From: Gelidibacter sp038243395
GTDB lineage: Bacteria > Bacteroidota > Bacteroidia > Flavobacteriales > Flavobacteriaceae
Assembly (NCBI GenBank): GCA_038243395.1
Contig: JBBSRC010000066.1
Coordinates: forward strand, 1 to 26,825
Direction of reading: 5' to 3'
DNA length: 26,825 nucleotides
Position 1 is the first letter of the stretch. Each line of letters starts with the position of its first letter. Of the stretch, positions 17,145-26,000 are shown piece after piece. A program made the position numbers and the translations under genes. The notes below the pieces were generated by a model. The model saw only the letters and a program-made list of their open reading frames with translations, was not told the DNA's origin and searched no databases.

Positions 17145-18026
17145 TCACTGCTCAATAAAAAAATCTTCATCGAGATGTTTTATGTGGTAAGTTAATTTCA
17201 CTTGAACGCCAATATCATAATCATGCATTAAATTAACAAGTTGATTTCCGTCAATAAGTATTATTTTATGATGAGCATTCTTGGCTTTTTCTTCTGCTCC
17301 CTTATCAAATGTTGAAGTGGTCACAAAAACACCCTTGTTGGTATCTCCACTCATAGCTCCAATAAAATTTCGAATGTCTTTTTCGCGTACTTTAGCTTCT
17401 GTAAACCTTTTAGCTTGTATATAAATTTTATCAAGTCCTAATTTATCTTCGTTAATAATCCCGTCTATTCCTCCATCACCAGATTTTGATGTTTCAACAA
17501 AATCGCCATAACCCATCTTTTTTAATAATTTTAGTATTACTTTTTCGAAATAGTAAGGGTCAATTATTTTTAGCTTTTCCAATAGATCAGTCTTAACTTC
17601 ATTTTCTATTTGGTTAAAGCCTTCGTCAATTAAATCTTGTGGAGAAGCACTTGAAATTTTTTTTATTTCAAGGGAATTTTTTTCATCTTCAGTTTGATAA
17701 AAATCCAATAATGATGTTTCGTCTTCTAAGCCCTTTAGGGTTAATCGTGATTTTTGTAATACTCCTTTATCAGTAATTTTAACGTGTCCTCTTGAAGGGT
17801 AATAAATATAACCACCTTTTTTGAGGTATGATTTTCCCCACGCTATCCTATTATTAATCAAAATCTCTCCAGATTTAGTCTTTTCCTCTAGAAGTTCTTT
17901 GGGTAAATGCGAATAGTATTTTTCAATAACACGTTTTTGTATTTCTCGTGTATGGATTATTTCTCCATCAGATAAAATATCTAGAATAGCATTGAAGGTT
18001 TCGTGAAATTTTGGTACTTGCATCAT
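17145..18026 (-). CDS. mrr: Mrr-type restriction endonuclease (type IV-like)
   Basis: A predicted nuclease of 293 residues, close to the size of E. coli Mrr. Residues about 1-95 form the Mrr N-terminal winged-helix DNA-binding domain, with ILINNRIAWGKSYLKKGGYI typical of it. The C-terminal half is an Mrr_cat PD-(D/E)xK domain: Glu in the helix YYFEKVILKLLKKMGYGD, Asp in SGDGGIDGII, and Gln-x-Lys in IYIQAKRF. All key residues are present, so it is probably active. The open frame can begin at a TTG (18032), but two ATG codons at 18026 and 18023 are better starts. No DNA methylase or specificity subunit is nearby, which fits a solitary methylation-dependent enzyme. Whether its target is methylated DNA is inference. 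Confidence 0.88.
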   Translation of the reverse strand: MMQVPKFHETFNAILDILSDGEIIHTREIQKRVIEKYYSHLPKELLEEKTKSGEILINNRIAWGKSYLKKGGYIYYPSRGHVKITDKGVLQKSRLTLKGLEDETSLLDFYQTEDEKNSLEIKKISSASPQDLIDEGFNQIENEVKTDLLEKLKIIDPYYFEKVILKLLKKMGYGDFVETSKSGDGGIDGIINEDKLGLDKIYIQAKRFTEAKVREKDIRNFIGAMSGDTNKGVFVTTSTFDKGAEEKAKNAHHKIILIDGNQLVNLMHDYDIGVQVKLTYHIKHLDEDFFIEQ

Positions 18027-18152
18027 TCTCAATTGTGATTTCGTTTAAAACAATACTATTGATAACTACAATAATATGAAATCTTTACGAAGTTTCAGAT
18101 CAGGAATTAGACCAAACATAATTTTAAATTAAAAAAGTCGGATATATCAAAA

Positions 18153-18182
18153 TTTGACTTTAACTGTAATGTATTAACTTTA
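18153..18182 (+). promoter_or_regulatory. Probable promoter of the 131-residue protein gene
   Basis: TTTG (18153-18156) and TAACTTTA (18175-18182) are separated by 18 bases. This fits the Bacteroidota TTTG-N17-19-TAnnTTTG promoter with a single mismatch at the last base. The gene starts 44 bases further on. Confidence 0.55.
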
Positions 18183-18225
18183 CAGTTTAATTAAAGAGAT
18201 CCTTGTCGATAGACAGCGAATAAAT

Positions 18226-18621
18226 ATGAAAAAAGACATCCAAATCCCTAAAGTCGAAGGCGTGTATGTAGCCGTCGTCAATGAATTCAATGAAATTTAT
18301 AAAACCCACGATTGGAATGCCTATATCATCAACGATAAAGATGTCGATTTAGAGGTGGTTTTGATTGTTACCAGTGGCTATTCTGAAAATAAAATGACTT
18401 CTATTTTTAGGAAAAAGTTGGATATTCTTCCCAAGAAAAGCTATGCAAAGATTGAAATGATGCAAGAGGATTTATTCGCCTTAAACAATGAATTCAAGGT
18501 TACTTTTTTTGAAGGGAATGCGATGTTTGAAAAGAATTATTTATTCAGAAAAAACACGATCAACGAGAATGCGTTGCAGACTATTCCATTGATGCAGGCA
18601 AAAGGCGTATTGGTAAGATAG
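18226..18621 (+). CDS. Conserved protein of unknown function, 131 residues
   Basis: A soluble protein without a signal peptide or membrane helix. It begins MKKDIQIPKVEGVYVAVVNE and has alternating beta-like segments (EVVLIVTSGY, AKIEMMQEDLFAL, FKVTFFEGNAMFEKNYLFRK). No catalytic motif is visible. From memory, homologues are widespread in Bacteroidota and some carry the misleading name phenylalanyl-tRNA synthetase subunit alpha. Nothing here resembles PheS, which is encoded intact at 9584-10603. The gene has its own promoter and is not in an operon. The function is unknown; a compact all-beta or alpha-beta fold is my guess. Confidence 0.82.
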   Translation: MKKDIQIPKVEGVYVAVVNEFNEIYKTHDWNAYIINDKDVDLEVVLIVTSGYSENKMTSIFRKKLDILPKKSYAKIEMMQEDLFALNNEFKVTFFEGNAMFEKNYLFRKNTINENALQTIPLMQAKGVLVR

Positions 18622-18628
18622 AACGCTG

Positions 18629-18652
18629 ACCTGCCCGTCCGTTCAGGCGGGT
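18629..18652. repeat. 24-bp imperfect palindrome (REP-like)
   Basis: ACCTGCCCGTCCGTTCAGGCGGGT is nearly its own reverse complement at both ends (ACC-GCC and GGC-GGT) and is GC-rich in an AT-rich setting. It begins 7 bases after the end of the 131-residue gene. It has the look of a dispersed flavobacterial intergenic palindrome. There is no T-tract after it, so it is not a classical terminator. Confidence 0.5.
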
Positions 18653-18771
18653 AACACTGATTACTGCAGATTGACACAGATTTTATTAGTCATAAGTTTC
18701 ACGAACTGGCGCGATTAACCTCGTTGGAATTTGGTGCTTTCCTTTTGAGATTTTCAATTATCCACTTTGAG

Positions 18772-18793
18772 CCTCTGATCCTCTGATCCTCTG
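18772..18793. repeat. Short tandem repeat CCTCTGAT
   Basis: The 8-base unit CCTCTGAT occurs twice in a row and begins a third time (CCTCTG). It lies downstream of gpsA in DNA that looks like degenerate intergenic repeat sequence (compare TGCAGATTGACACAGATT at about 18664). Confidence 0.5.
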
Positions 18794-18819
18794 CGAGAAA
18801 ATTTCCCACTCTAACTTTT

Positions 18820-19821
18820 CTAATCCAACCTTTCCGTCAATTTAGAGAATGTTTGCTTCGGATCCTTTCCTTCGTATAGAATGGCATAAATAGCGCTAAT
18901 GATTGGCAACTTGTCTTTTCTTTCATTCTTTTCAATAAGATCGTAAGCACTTTTTGTGGCATAATAACCTTCAGCTACCATGTTCATTTCCATTTGTGCT
19001 GATTTAACGGTATAGCCCTTTCCTACCATGTTTCCGAACATTCTATTCCGAGAAAAAACAGAATACCCAGTAACTAATAAATCGCCTAAATAGGCTGAAT
19101 CATTGATGTTACGCTTCATCTTATGTCGTTTCTTAATAAAACGTTTCATTTCCCTAATCGCATTACTCATCAGTACACTTTGAAAATTGTCACCATATCC
19201 CAAACCATGGGCAATACCAGCAGCTATGGCATAAATATTTTTGAGCATAACGGCATATTCGATCCCGATGACATCATCGCTTGTTGAGGTTTTAATATAA
19301 TTACTTGAAAAGTTTTTGGCTATTTCCTTGGCTTTGCCCTCATCGGCGCAGGCAATGGTCAAATAGGACAAACGTTCCAACGCTACTTCTTCGGCATGAC
19401 AAGGTCCAGAAATGACTGCTATATCTTCAAAAGGAATGTTATAGACATCGTGAAAATGCTCTCCTACCAATTTTCCGGTTTCGGGCATAATGCCTTTTAC
19501 TGCTGATACGATCGTTTTACCCTTAAGATCCACGGTCATTTTCTGTAATTCATCATGTATAAATGCCGACGGAATTACAAAAATCAAAACATCGGCATAG
19601 GCAGCCATCTCGTTGATATCATTACTAATTTTAAGCTGTGTTGTATTAAATTCAACAGAGCTTAAATAGCTTGGATTGTGCCTTTCTTTAAGCAAGTGTT
19701 CTTTAATATATACACTTCGCATATACCAACCTACTTCATCCAGATTCTCGCATAACATTTTAACAATAGCGGTAGCCCAACTTCCTGATCCAAAAACGGC
19801 ATATTTTATCGATGTACTCAT
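18820..19821 (-). CDS. gpsA: Glycerol-3-phosphate dehydrogenase [NAD(P)+]
   Basis: Cytoplasmic enzyme that reduces dihydroxyacetone phosphate to sn-glycerol 3-phosphate, the backbone for phospholipids. The 333-residue protein shows the N-terminal Rossmann motif VFGSGSWATAIVKML (residues 9-23). Lys109 lies in SAVKGIMPETG, the conserved SGPCHAEEV segment is near residue 138, and the catalytic Lys194 is in VMLKNIYAIAAGIAHGLGYG. The C-terminal helical domain with the conserved NAIREM segment is intact. It is a single gene on the minus strand, divergent from the lipoprotein gene. The ATG at 19821 is the normal family start. No terminator was recognised downstream. Confidence 0.95.
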   Translation of the reverse strand: MSTSIKYAVFGSGSWATAIVKMLCENLDEVGWYMRSVYIKEHLLKERHNPSYLSSVEFNTTQLKISNDINEMAAYADVLIFVIPSAFIHDELQKMTVDLKGKTIVSAVKGIMPETGKLVGEHFHDVYNIPFEDIAVISGPCHAEEVALERLSYLTIACADEGKAKEIAKNFSSNYIKTSTSDDVIGIEYAVMLKNIYAIAAGIAHGLGYGDNFQSVLMSNAIREMKRFIKKRHKMKRNINDSAYLGDLLVTGYSVFSRNRMFGNMVGKGYTVKSAQMEMNMVAEGYYATKSAYDLIEKNERKDKLPIISAIYAILYEGKDPKQTFSKLTERLD

Positions 19822-19901
19822 AAAAAACTAAATTTTAAGACTTTCAAAAGTACATAAAATTTCACGTTTATGCCATTTCAAAAAGCGCTACCCTAACATT
19901 T

Positions 19902-19916
19902 TGGCACGTGTTTTGA
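19902..19916 (+). promoter_or_regulatory. Possible sigma-54 promoter before the lipoprotein gene
   Basis: TGGCAC-GTGTT-TTGA fits the sigma-54 consensus TGGCAC-N5-TTGC with one mismatch in the last base, and it is preceded by TT as is common. It lies about 150 bases upstream of the lipoprotein ATG, in its direction, and would give a long leader. Use of this site needs RpoN and an activator, which are not in the window. A chance match is possible. Confidence 0.35.
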
Positions 19917-20069
19917 ATTCCATCACCTTATAATCTTTAATTTGTCAGATTATAAAATCGTAGATCTGTCTAAATCATAAAATATAAATAGCTCTTCTAG
20001 ATGATTGTGCCAATTTGATCAGACATTCGCGGGATAAGTCGAACGAAGATATTAACTAAAATTGAACAG

Positions 20070-21023
20070 ATGAAAACAATAAACTTACTTTTCGGATTTG
20101 CCTTAACTGCAACCCTATTCACTTCGTGTCATACCCCAACAGATTATGAAAATCCACCCATTTCTTTAAATCAATTATTAGGTTCTTATGATTTATGGTA
20201 TGTGGACATCAATCAAACGGTTGGTCGTGGAGAAACGCCTTTTTTACAGATTGCTTTTACGCTATCTTTTAGAAACGGGGTAGTCTATGCCAATAATAAT
20301 CTAGTCGGTTTTGGCCCTAACGGACAAGGTAACGGTTTTGGAATAGATGTAGCAGAATATGATACCTATGACATGATTTTAGATGTATATCATGACCGCG
20401 ATGGCTTTCAAAGTTTTGATGTGTATCAAGTAGATTTTGATACTATTGAATTGTACAATCCGAATAATGATACCTCCTACTTTTTACATGGCTATCAGAA
20501 ATCAACGTTTGATTATGATTTCGTCTTTTATGATAATATCCATTATTTCTTGCAAGAATATGAAGCTTGGGAAAAAACGTATGTAAGTCAAACTGGAGCG
20601 CTAAATGAATTTGATGACGAAAACTATCTCCAGTTTTTAGCTGGTGGCAATGATTCAGAGTTTAGAAGTTCGAGAGATGTCAATATTACTCATCCTAATG
20701 AGATTTTTTGGGACTATTCAGGTCTTTATAACGTAGGAAATATTAGTGGAAATACGCATCTAAAAACATTAACATTAGATTATGATTATTTTGACAATGA
20801 ATTTTTTGAATTGAGCGTTATCAATGATCAGAGGATAAATTTGTACCATGCTCATTCTGGTACGACTTATGAATTTACTGGCCGTGGTTACATTGAATAT
20901 ATGAGGAATGCTGAAGGTAAATCGAGCATAATTGATGGTAAAGTTACAACTTCTGATATTCAGAAAAAACGCAAGCAGAAAACTGCAAAAAAAGATAACC
21001 CTAGGGTAAACGAGAGAAGCTAA
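20070..21023 (+). CDS. Lipoprotein of unknown function, 317 residues
   Basis: A predicted lipoprotein with a charged start, hydrophobic core and lipobox LFTSC (Cys20). The mature part is rich in Tyr, Phe, Asp and Asn. Segments such as GSYDLWYVDINQTVG, FTLSFRNGVVYANNNLVG and the central YDNIHYFLQEYEAWEKTY suggest two beta-rich domains, possibly with a repeated layout (DYDFVFYDN, DYDYFDNEF). The last 25 residues turn strongly basic (IQKKRKQKTAKKDNPRVNER). From memory, flavobacterial relatives exist and some databases give them an unlikely nucleotidyltransferase name; I see no nucleotide-binding motif. Location is the periplasmic face of a membrane or the cell surface. The gene is followed by its own terminator, so it stands alone. 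Confidence 0.85.
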   Translation: MKTINLLFGFALTATLFTSCHTPTDYENPPISLNQLLGSYDLWYVDINQTVGRGETPFLQIAFTLSFRNGVVYANNNLVGFGPNGQGNGFGIDVAEYDTYDMILDVYHDRDGFQSFDVYQVDFDTIELYNPNNDTSYFLHGYQKSTFDYDFVFYDNIHYFLQEYEAWEKTYVSQTGALNEFDDENYLQFLAGGNDSEFRSSRDVNITHPNEIFWDYSGLYNVGNISGNTHLKTLTLDYDYFDNEFFELSVINDQRINLYHAHSGTTYEFTGRGYIEYMRNAEGKSSIIDGKVTTSDIQKKRKQKTAKKDNPRVNERS

Positions 21024-21050
21024 ATTTTGGTTGGTTATTTAGTTTCTAGA

Positions 21051-21090
21051 AACGCTCATCTGATTTATTTCGGATGAGCGTTCTTTTTTT
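21051..21090 (+). terminator. Rho-independent terminator after the lipoprotein gene
   Basis: A perfect 10-bp stem AACGCTCATC / GATGAGCGTT with a 12-base loop is followed by CTTTTTTT. Confidence 0.92.
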
Positions 21091-21186
21091 AACAATATTT
21101 TGCCTTCTCCAAAAACTTATTCTTCCAATGATTGTCGTAAATTACCTACCAAATCAATAATTAACTTTAAAAAACTTAAAAATAAT

Positions 21187-21690
21187 ATGGGAGTATTTTC
21201 ATTTATTAAAGACGCTGGAGCACAGGTTTTTGGTCTCGGCAAAACAGGTAACGAAGACAAAGGTAAAGCGAATACCACAACAAACGAAAAAGCCGGTGCT
21301 GATGGAATGAAATCAGAAGAAGCCGCCGCTCGAAAATTAGAAGAAACGATAAAAGACTTGCGACTTGAAGTAGAAGACCTAAAAATTACGATCGACGATG
21401 ATATGGCCACGGTGTCAGGACAGGCTCATGACCAATCAACTAAAGAGAAGGTTGTTTTGGTGGTCGGCAATACTAAAGGAATAGTTTCTGTAGATGACCA
21501 AATGAGCGTAGATCATACAGAACCGGAAGCTCAATTTCACACGGTTGTTGATGGAGATACTCTAGGTAAAATTGCTAAGCATTATTATGGGAATGCCACG
21601 AAATACACCTTAATTTTTGAGGCCAATAAGCCGATGTTGACAGATCCTGATAAAATTTATCCTGGACAAGTACTTCGAATTCCTAATTAA
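21187..21690 (+). CDS. BON and LysM domain protein (Kbp/YgaU type)
   Basis: A 167-residue protein resembling E. coli Kbp (YgaU), a cytoplasmic K+-binding protein of about 150 residues. The N-terminus MGVFSFIKDAGAQVFGLG matches the usual family start, so I use the ATG at 21187 rather than the longer frame from 21100, which begins 10 bases after a terminator. A low-complexity Lys/Thr/Ala linker follows. Then come a BON domain (about residues 50-110, with LEVEDLKITIDDDMATVSGQ and VVGNTKGIVSVDDQMSV) and a C-terminal LysM domain (FHTVVDGDTLGKIAKHYYGN to YPGQVLRIPN). There is no signal peptide. Relation to potassium or osmotic adaptation is by homology only. Confidence 0.88.
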   Translation: MGVFSFIKDAGAQVFGLGKTGNEDKGKANTTTNEKAGADGMKSEEAAARKLEETIKDLRLEVEDLKITIDDDMATVSGQAHDQSTKEKVVLVVGNTKGIVSVDDQMSVDHTEPEAQFHTVVDGDTLGKIAKHYYGNATKYTLIFEANKPMLTDPDKIYPGQVLRIPN

Positions 21691-21699
21691 GATAAAATA

Positions 21700-21729
21700 A
21701 AAGAGGCTGTTTTTAAAAACAGCCTCTTT
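21700..21729. terminator. Bidirectional terminator between convergent genes
   Basis: A perfect 30-bp palindrome: AAAGAGGCTGTTTTT followed by its own reverse complement. T-rich ends occur on both strands. It sits in the gap between the Kbp-like gene (plus) and the thioredoxin-like gene (minus) and can end both. Confidence 0.93.
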
Positions 21730-21731
21730 AT

Positions 21732-23054
21732 TTATAAGTCTTTTAAAAGGGATTGCAATTCTTCCAAAGTATCTGGTTTGGCAACAATCTTTTTATTCTT
21801 ATCAAGTATAAAAAAGGTGGGCGTGCTTTCAACACCATACTCATTTCCCACATATCGCTTCGGTGCTTCTGTATCTATCACATGAATAAAGTTAGGATAT
21901 TTGACAATTTCCTTATCCCATTCCTCTGATTCCCCTTGGGTAGCAAAAGCAATCACTTTTACTTTTTTAGGATTTATTTTGTCCACCGTATCTCTGATTA
22001 TCGGTAATTGGGTCAAACAATGAGAACAGCCACTGTTCCAAAAAATAAGCAGATAGTTATTGGCCAAATTTAAATCATGAAGCGATGACTGTGTCATTTT
22101 TCCCTTCACTTTAAGTTCAATAGGAAAATCAATGGCCATAGCACCTATCGCGGTATTTTTATAAGTATTCAATTGCGTGGCCAAATAAAGATCATTTGCT
22201 TTTACGGCAAGCTTTAACAAATAAGTATCTGTAATATAATTTGCCACATTACTCTCCTCAATTCGGATCATATTACTCCAAACGGCTTTTAATAAGGCCA
22301 TTTTTATCTCCGCATTGTCTTCTCCAATATAATTGACCAAATTATCAATTTGATGCTTGTAGAAATCTTCTGTTGCATCGGCACTCATTCCAAAGATGTA
22401 GGCCATGACACGATCGGTCAAAAACTCTGAACTTTGCAAAAGTGGATTGCTGAAATCAACACTCTTCAGATAAGTGTCTTTTAAATTTTTTGAATACGTA
22501 GAAATATCTTCATACGTCGAAGGAATATAAGGTTTATTCGCTGTAATAAATATAGAAGCTAGAGTACCTTTTGAAGCCAATTCAAATCCACTCTGCATTT
22601 CGTCAAGGGTTTTGAAAATATCCTTAAAGGCTGCCCTATCGTCGCTCTTTTGTCCGTAAAAGTTACTGATCGTTCTGTTAATCATTTCAATACTATTCGT
22701 ATAGGATGCCCATAGCTTATTCTCATTGGATTCCTTAAACTCTAATCCGTCAGTTAAGCTAAAAGTCAACACCACATCTTCTTTGCCACTATATATCAAA
22801 TCGAAGTTATGTTCTTCCTGCGGTACGCCATAGACAATCTTATAAATTCCTGAACTAGCGGTACTATCCAATTCAATTTTAAATTCACCTTTTTCGTCAA
22901 CTTTTGCTCTATCAACATAATCTGCACCAGTAGCATTTGATTTATACAAAAATGCATAAGTGAAATTTTCTGCGGGAGAGAACGTGCCTTCAATGGAGTG
23001 TTGCGCCATCAATAAAGATGGTAGAACGGATAATAGTAAAATTATTTTTTTCAT
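21732..23054 (-). CDS. Secreted thioredoxin-like (TlpA/ResA-type) protein
   Basis: An exported protein of 440 residues from the ATG at 23054. The frame extends 14 codons upstream, but MKKIILLLSVLPSLLMAQ is a clear signal peptide, which fixes this start. The first part of the mature protein is a beta-sandwich (about 20-105) like the DUF4369-type N-domain common in Bacteroidota TlpA proteins. A long helical region follows. The C-terminal thioredoxin fold carries the redox motif in WNSGCSHCLTQLP (Cys343 and Cys346) and the cis-Pro loop in VESTPTFFILD. It probably acts as a periplasmic thiol-disulfide oxidoreductase. It follows mfd by 45 bases and is probably on the same transcript; a functional link to repair is not evident. 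Confidence 0.88.
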   Translation of the reverse strand: MKKIILLLSVLPSLLMAQHSIEGTFSPAENFTYAFLYKSNATGADYVDRAKVDEKGEFKIELDSTASSGIYKIVYGVPQEEHNFDLIYSGKEDVVLTFSLTDGLEFKESNENKLWASYTNSIEMINRTISNFYGQKSDDRAAFKDIFKTLDEMQSGFELASKGTLASIFITANKPYIPSTYEDISTYSKNLKDTYLKSVDFSNPLLQSSEFLTDRVMAYIFGMSADATEDFYKHQIDNLVNYIGEDNAEIKMALLKAVWSNMIRIEESNVANYITDTYLLKLAVKANDLYLATQLNTYKNTAIGAMAIDFPIELKVKGKMTQSSLHDLNLANNYLLIFWNSGCSHCLTQLPIIRDTVDKINPKKVKVIAFATQGESEEWDKEIVKYPNFIHVIDTEAPKRYVGNEYGVESTPTFFILDKNKKIVAKPDTLEELQSLLKDL

Positions 23055-23099
23055 TCGAATAGTATTTATTTCTAAGCTGGCTAAGTTTATTTTCAATAA

Positions 23100-26000
23100 T
23101 TAAGCCAATATAGGATTTAACACTGCTAATGCTTGTTTCACAGTTTTAATATGTTCAAAAGTAAGCAATAAACGTAAGCCTGTTCGGGTTTGCTTTTCTT
23201 TCATTTTAGCGGCGTTTGGATGGCTTTGGATAAACTGTAACACTTTTGTAAAACTAGCGCTTTGATAAAATGAACTTTGCTGATCATTAATGAAATAACC
23301 AATCAATTTCCCTTGCTTCATGACCACTTTTTCCAAACCAATTTTTGTCGCAACCCATTTGATCCGCACACTATTCAATAAATCCACCACTTGTTTTGGC
23401 ATTTCTCCAAAACGATCCAAAAGGTCTTTTTCAAACTTTTGAAGTTCTTCTTCAGTCTTTATCTCATTAAGACGGGTGTATAAATTTAAGCGCTCTGCAA
23501 TATTGTTCACATAATCATCAGGAAATAACAATTCGAAATCAGTATCAATAGTTATATCCTTGACATAATCTTTTTCGATATGATCCTCCTGATACAAATC
23601 CTTAAATTCGTTCTCTTTCAATTCCTCAATAGCTTCGTTCAATATTTTCTGATACATATCAAAGCCAATATCATTGATAAATCCACTTTGCTCTCCTCCT
23701 AACAAATCGCCAGCACCCCTAATTTCTAAATCTTTCATGGCAATATTGAAGCCACTTCCCAACTCGGTAAATTGCTCCAAGGCTGTGATTCGTTTCCGTG
23801 CATCGTCCGTCATTTCTGAATAATCTGGTGTGATGAAATAACAGAATGCTTTCTTGTTACTTCGTCCCACTCGACCTCGCATTTGATGGAGATCACTCAA
23901 ACCAAAATTATTCGCATTATTGATAAAAATAGTATTGGCATTGGACACATCCAAACCACTTTCTACAATAGTCGTACTGACCAAAACATCAAATTCGCCA
24001 TTCATAAAAGCAAGCATCAGCTCCTCCATCTTTTTTCCATCCAATTGCCCGTGGCCAATTCCAATTTTTGCATCGGGCACCAAGCGTTGGATCATGCCGG
24101 CAACTTCCTTAATATTTTCTATACGATTATGGATAAAGAATACTTGTCCACCACGTTGGATTTCATAAGTAACCGCATCCCGAATGGTTTCCTCATTAAA
24201 CCTCACGACATGGCTTTCTATAGGATGTCGATTTGGGGGCGGCGTTGTAATTACTGACAAATCGCGCGCTGCCATTAAACTGAATTGTAAAGTTCGTGGA
24301 ATAGGCGTGGCAGTTAAAGTCAACACATCCACATTATCCTTAATGGTTTTTAGTTTTTCCTTGACGGCAACACCAAATTTTTGTTCCTCATCAACGACTA
24401 ATAATCCCAAATCCTTAAACTTCACATTTTTATTGACCAGCTGGTGCGTTCCGATAATGATATCCAGATTACCACTTTCCAAACGCTCCAACGTATCGCG
24501 TTTTTCCTTGGCAGTTCTAAATCGATTTAAATAACCTACCGTTACTGGGAAGTCTTTTAATCGTTCTGTAAATGTTCTAAAATGTTGATAGGCCAAGATA
24601 GTTGTCGGTACTAAAATAGCCACTTGCTTACCATTATCAACGGCTTTAAATGCAGCTCTTATTGCGACTTCTGTTTTACCAAAGCCAACATCGCCACAAA
24701 TCAATCGGTCCATTGGGCGTTCACTTTCCATATCTGCTTTAATATCGGCAGTGGCTGTGCTTTGATCGGGTGTATCCTCATATATAAAAGAGGCTTCCAA
24801 TTCTTGTTGCATGGCACTATCGGGATAGTATTGATAGCCTTTTTCCAATTTACGTTTGGCATAAACCTGTATCAAGTTAAATGCAATTTCCTTGACTCGT
24901 GTTTTGGTTTTTTGCTTTAAGGTTTTCCACGCATTGCTTCCAAGTTTATATATTTTTGGTGCCTTGCCATCTTTACCATTGAACTTCGTTATTTTATGAA
25001 GTGAATGGATACTTAAATACAGGACATCACGCTCGCCGTACACCAACTTGATGGCTTCTTGCTTTCTCCCCTCAACATCTATTTTTTGGAGGCCTCCAAA
25101 ACGCCCAATTCCATGATCAATATGCGTTACATAATCGCCAATATCAAGATTGGTCAATTCCTTTAAGGTTATGGCTTGTTTTTTAGCATAACCATTTTTA
25201 AGATGAAACTTATGGTAACGCTCAAAAATCTGATGATCGGTATAGCAGATTATTTTGTTATCGTGATCGATAAATCCTTCATACAATGATAATACGATGG
25301 TTTTGTAGTGCACACCAAGTTCCAATGCGCGGTGGCGTTCTGAAATAACATCTTCAAAAATATCGTGAAAACGTTTCGCCTGTTGCTCACTAGCACAGGC
25401 AATATAATTGGTATAACCTTGATCGTGAAAAGCATTTAAGTTTTCAATGAGCAAATCGAATTGCTTATTAAAAGACGGTTGCGGTACGGTATGAAATTCA
25501 ATTGTATTGTTATTATGGGAAGCTTGTTTTGCTGCACTTGTCATCACAGCATTAGTTCCAAATTCGACCAAAGTGAAATCAAGCAATTGCCGTTTTAACA
25601 AAGTTGAACTACAGAATAACTCTTCTGGAGAAGCATGTTTGATTTCGGTAGAAAGGGTCTTAAACGCCTCACCCGCTTTCAGAAAAAAGTCATCAATTCT
25701 TGAGAAAAATATATCGGTGTTCTTAGTAAAAACAACGGTATTTGAAGCAATATATTTTAAGAAGCTTTCTCTGTTTTCACTTAAAAACTTATTCTCAACA
25801 TTGGGAATGATGTTGATTTTCTTGATTTTATCGGTTGACAATTGCGTCTCTACATCGAAAGTTCGGATGCTATCAACCTCATCGCCAAAAAACTCAATAC
25901 GGTAAGGTTCGTTATGTGAAAATGAAAACACATCCACTATACCTCCTCGTACTGAAAACTCTCCCGGTTCTGTTACAAAATCCACACGTTTAAATTGATA

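Noticed and set aside
21100..21186. Extra 29-residue N-terminal extension of the BON-LysM protein
   Set aside because: It starts only 10 bases after a strong terminator and is not like the family N-terminus; the ATG at 21187 fits.
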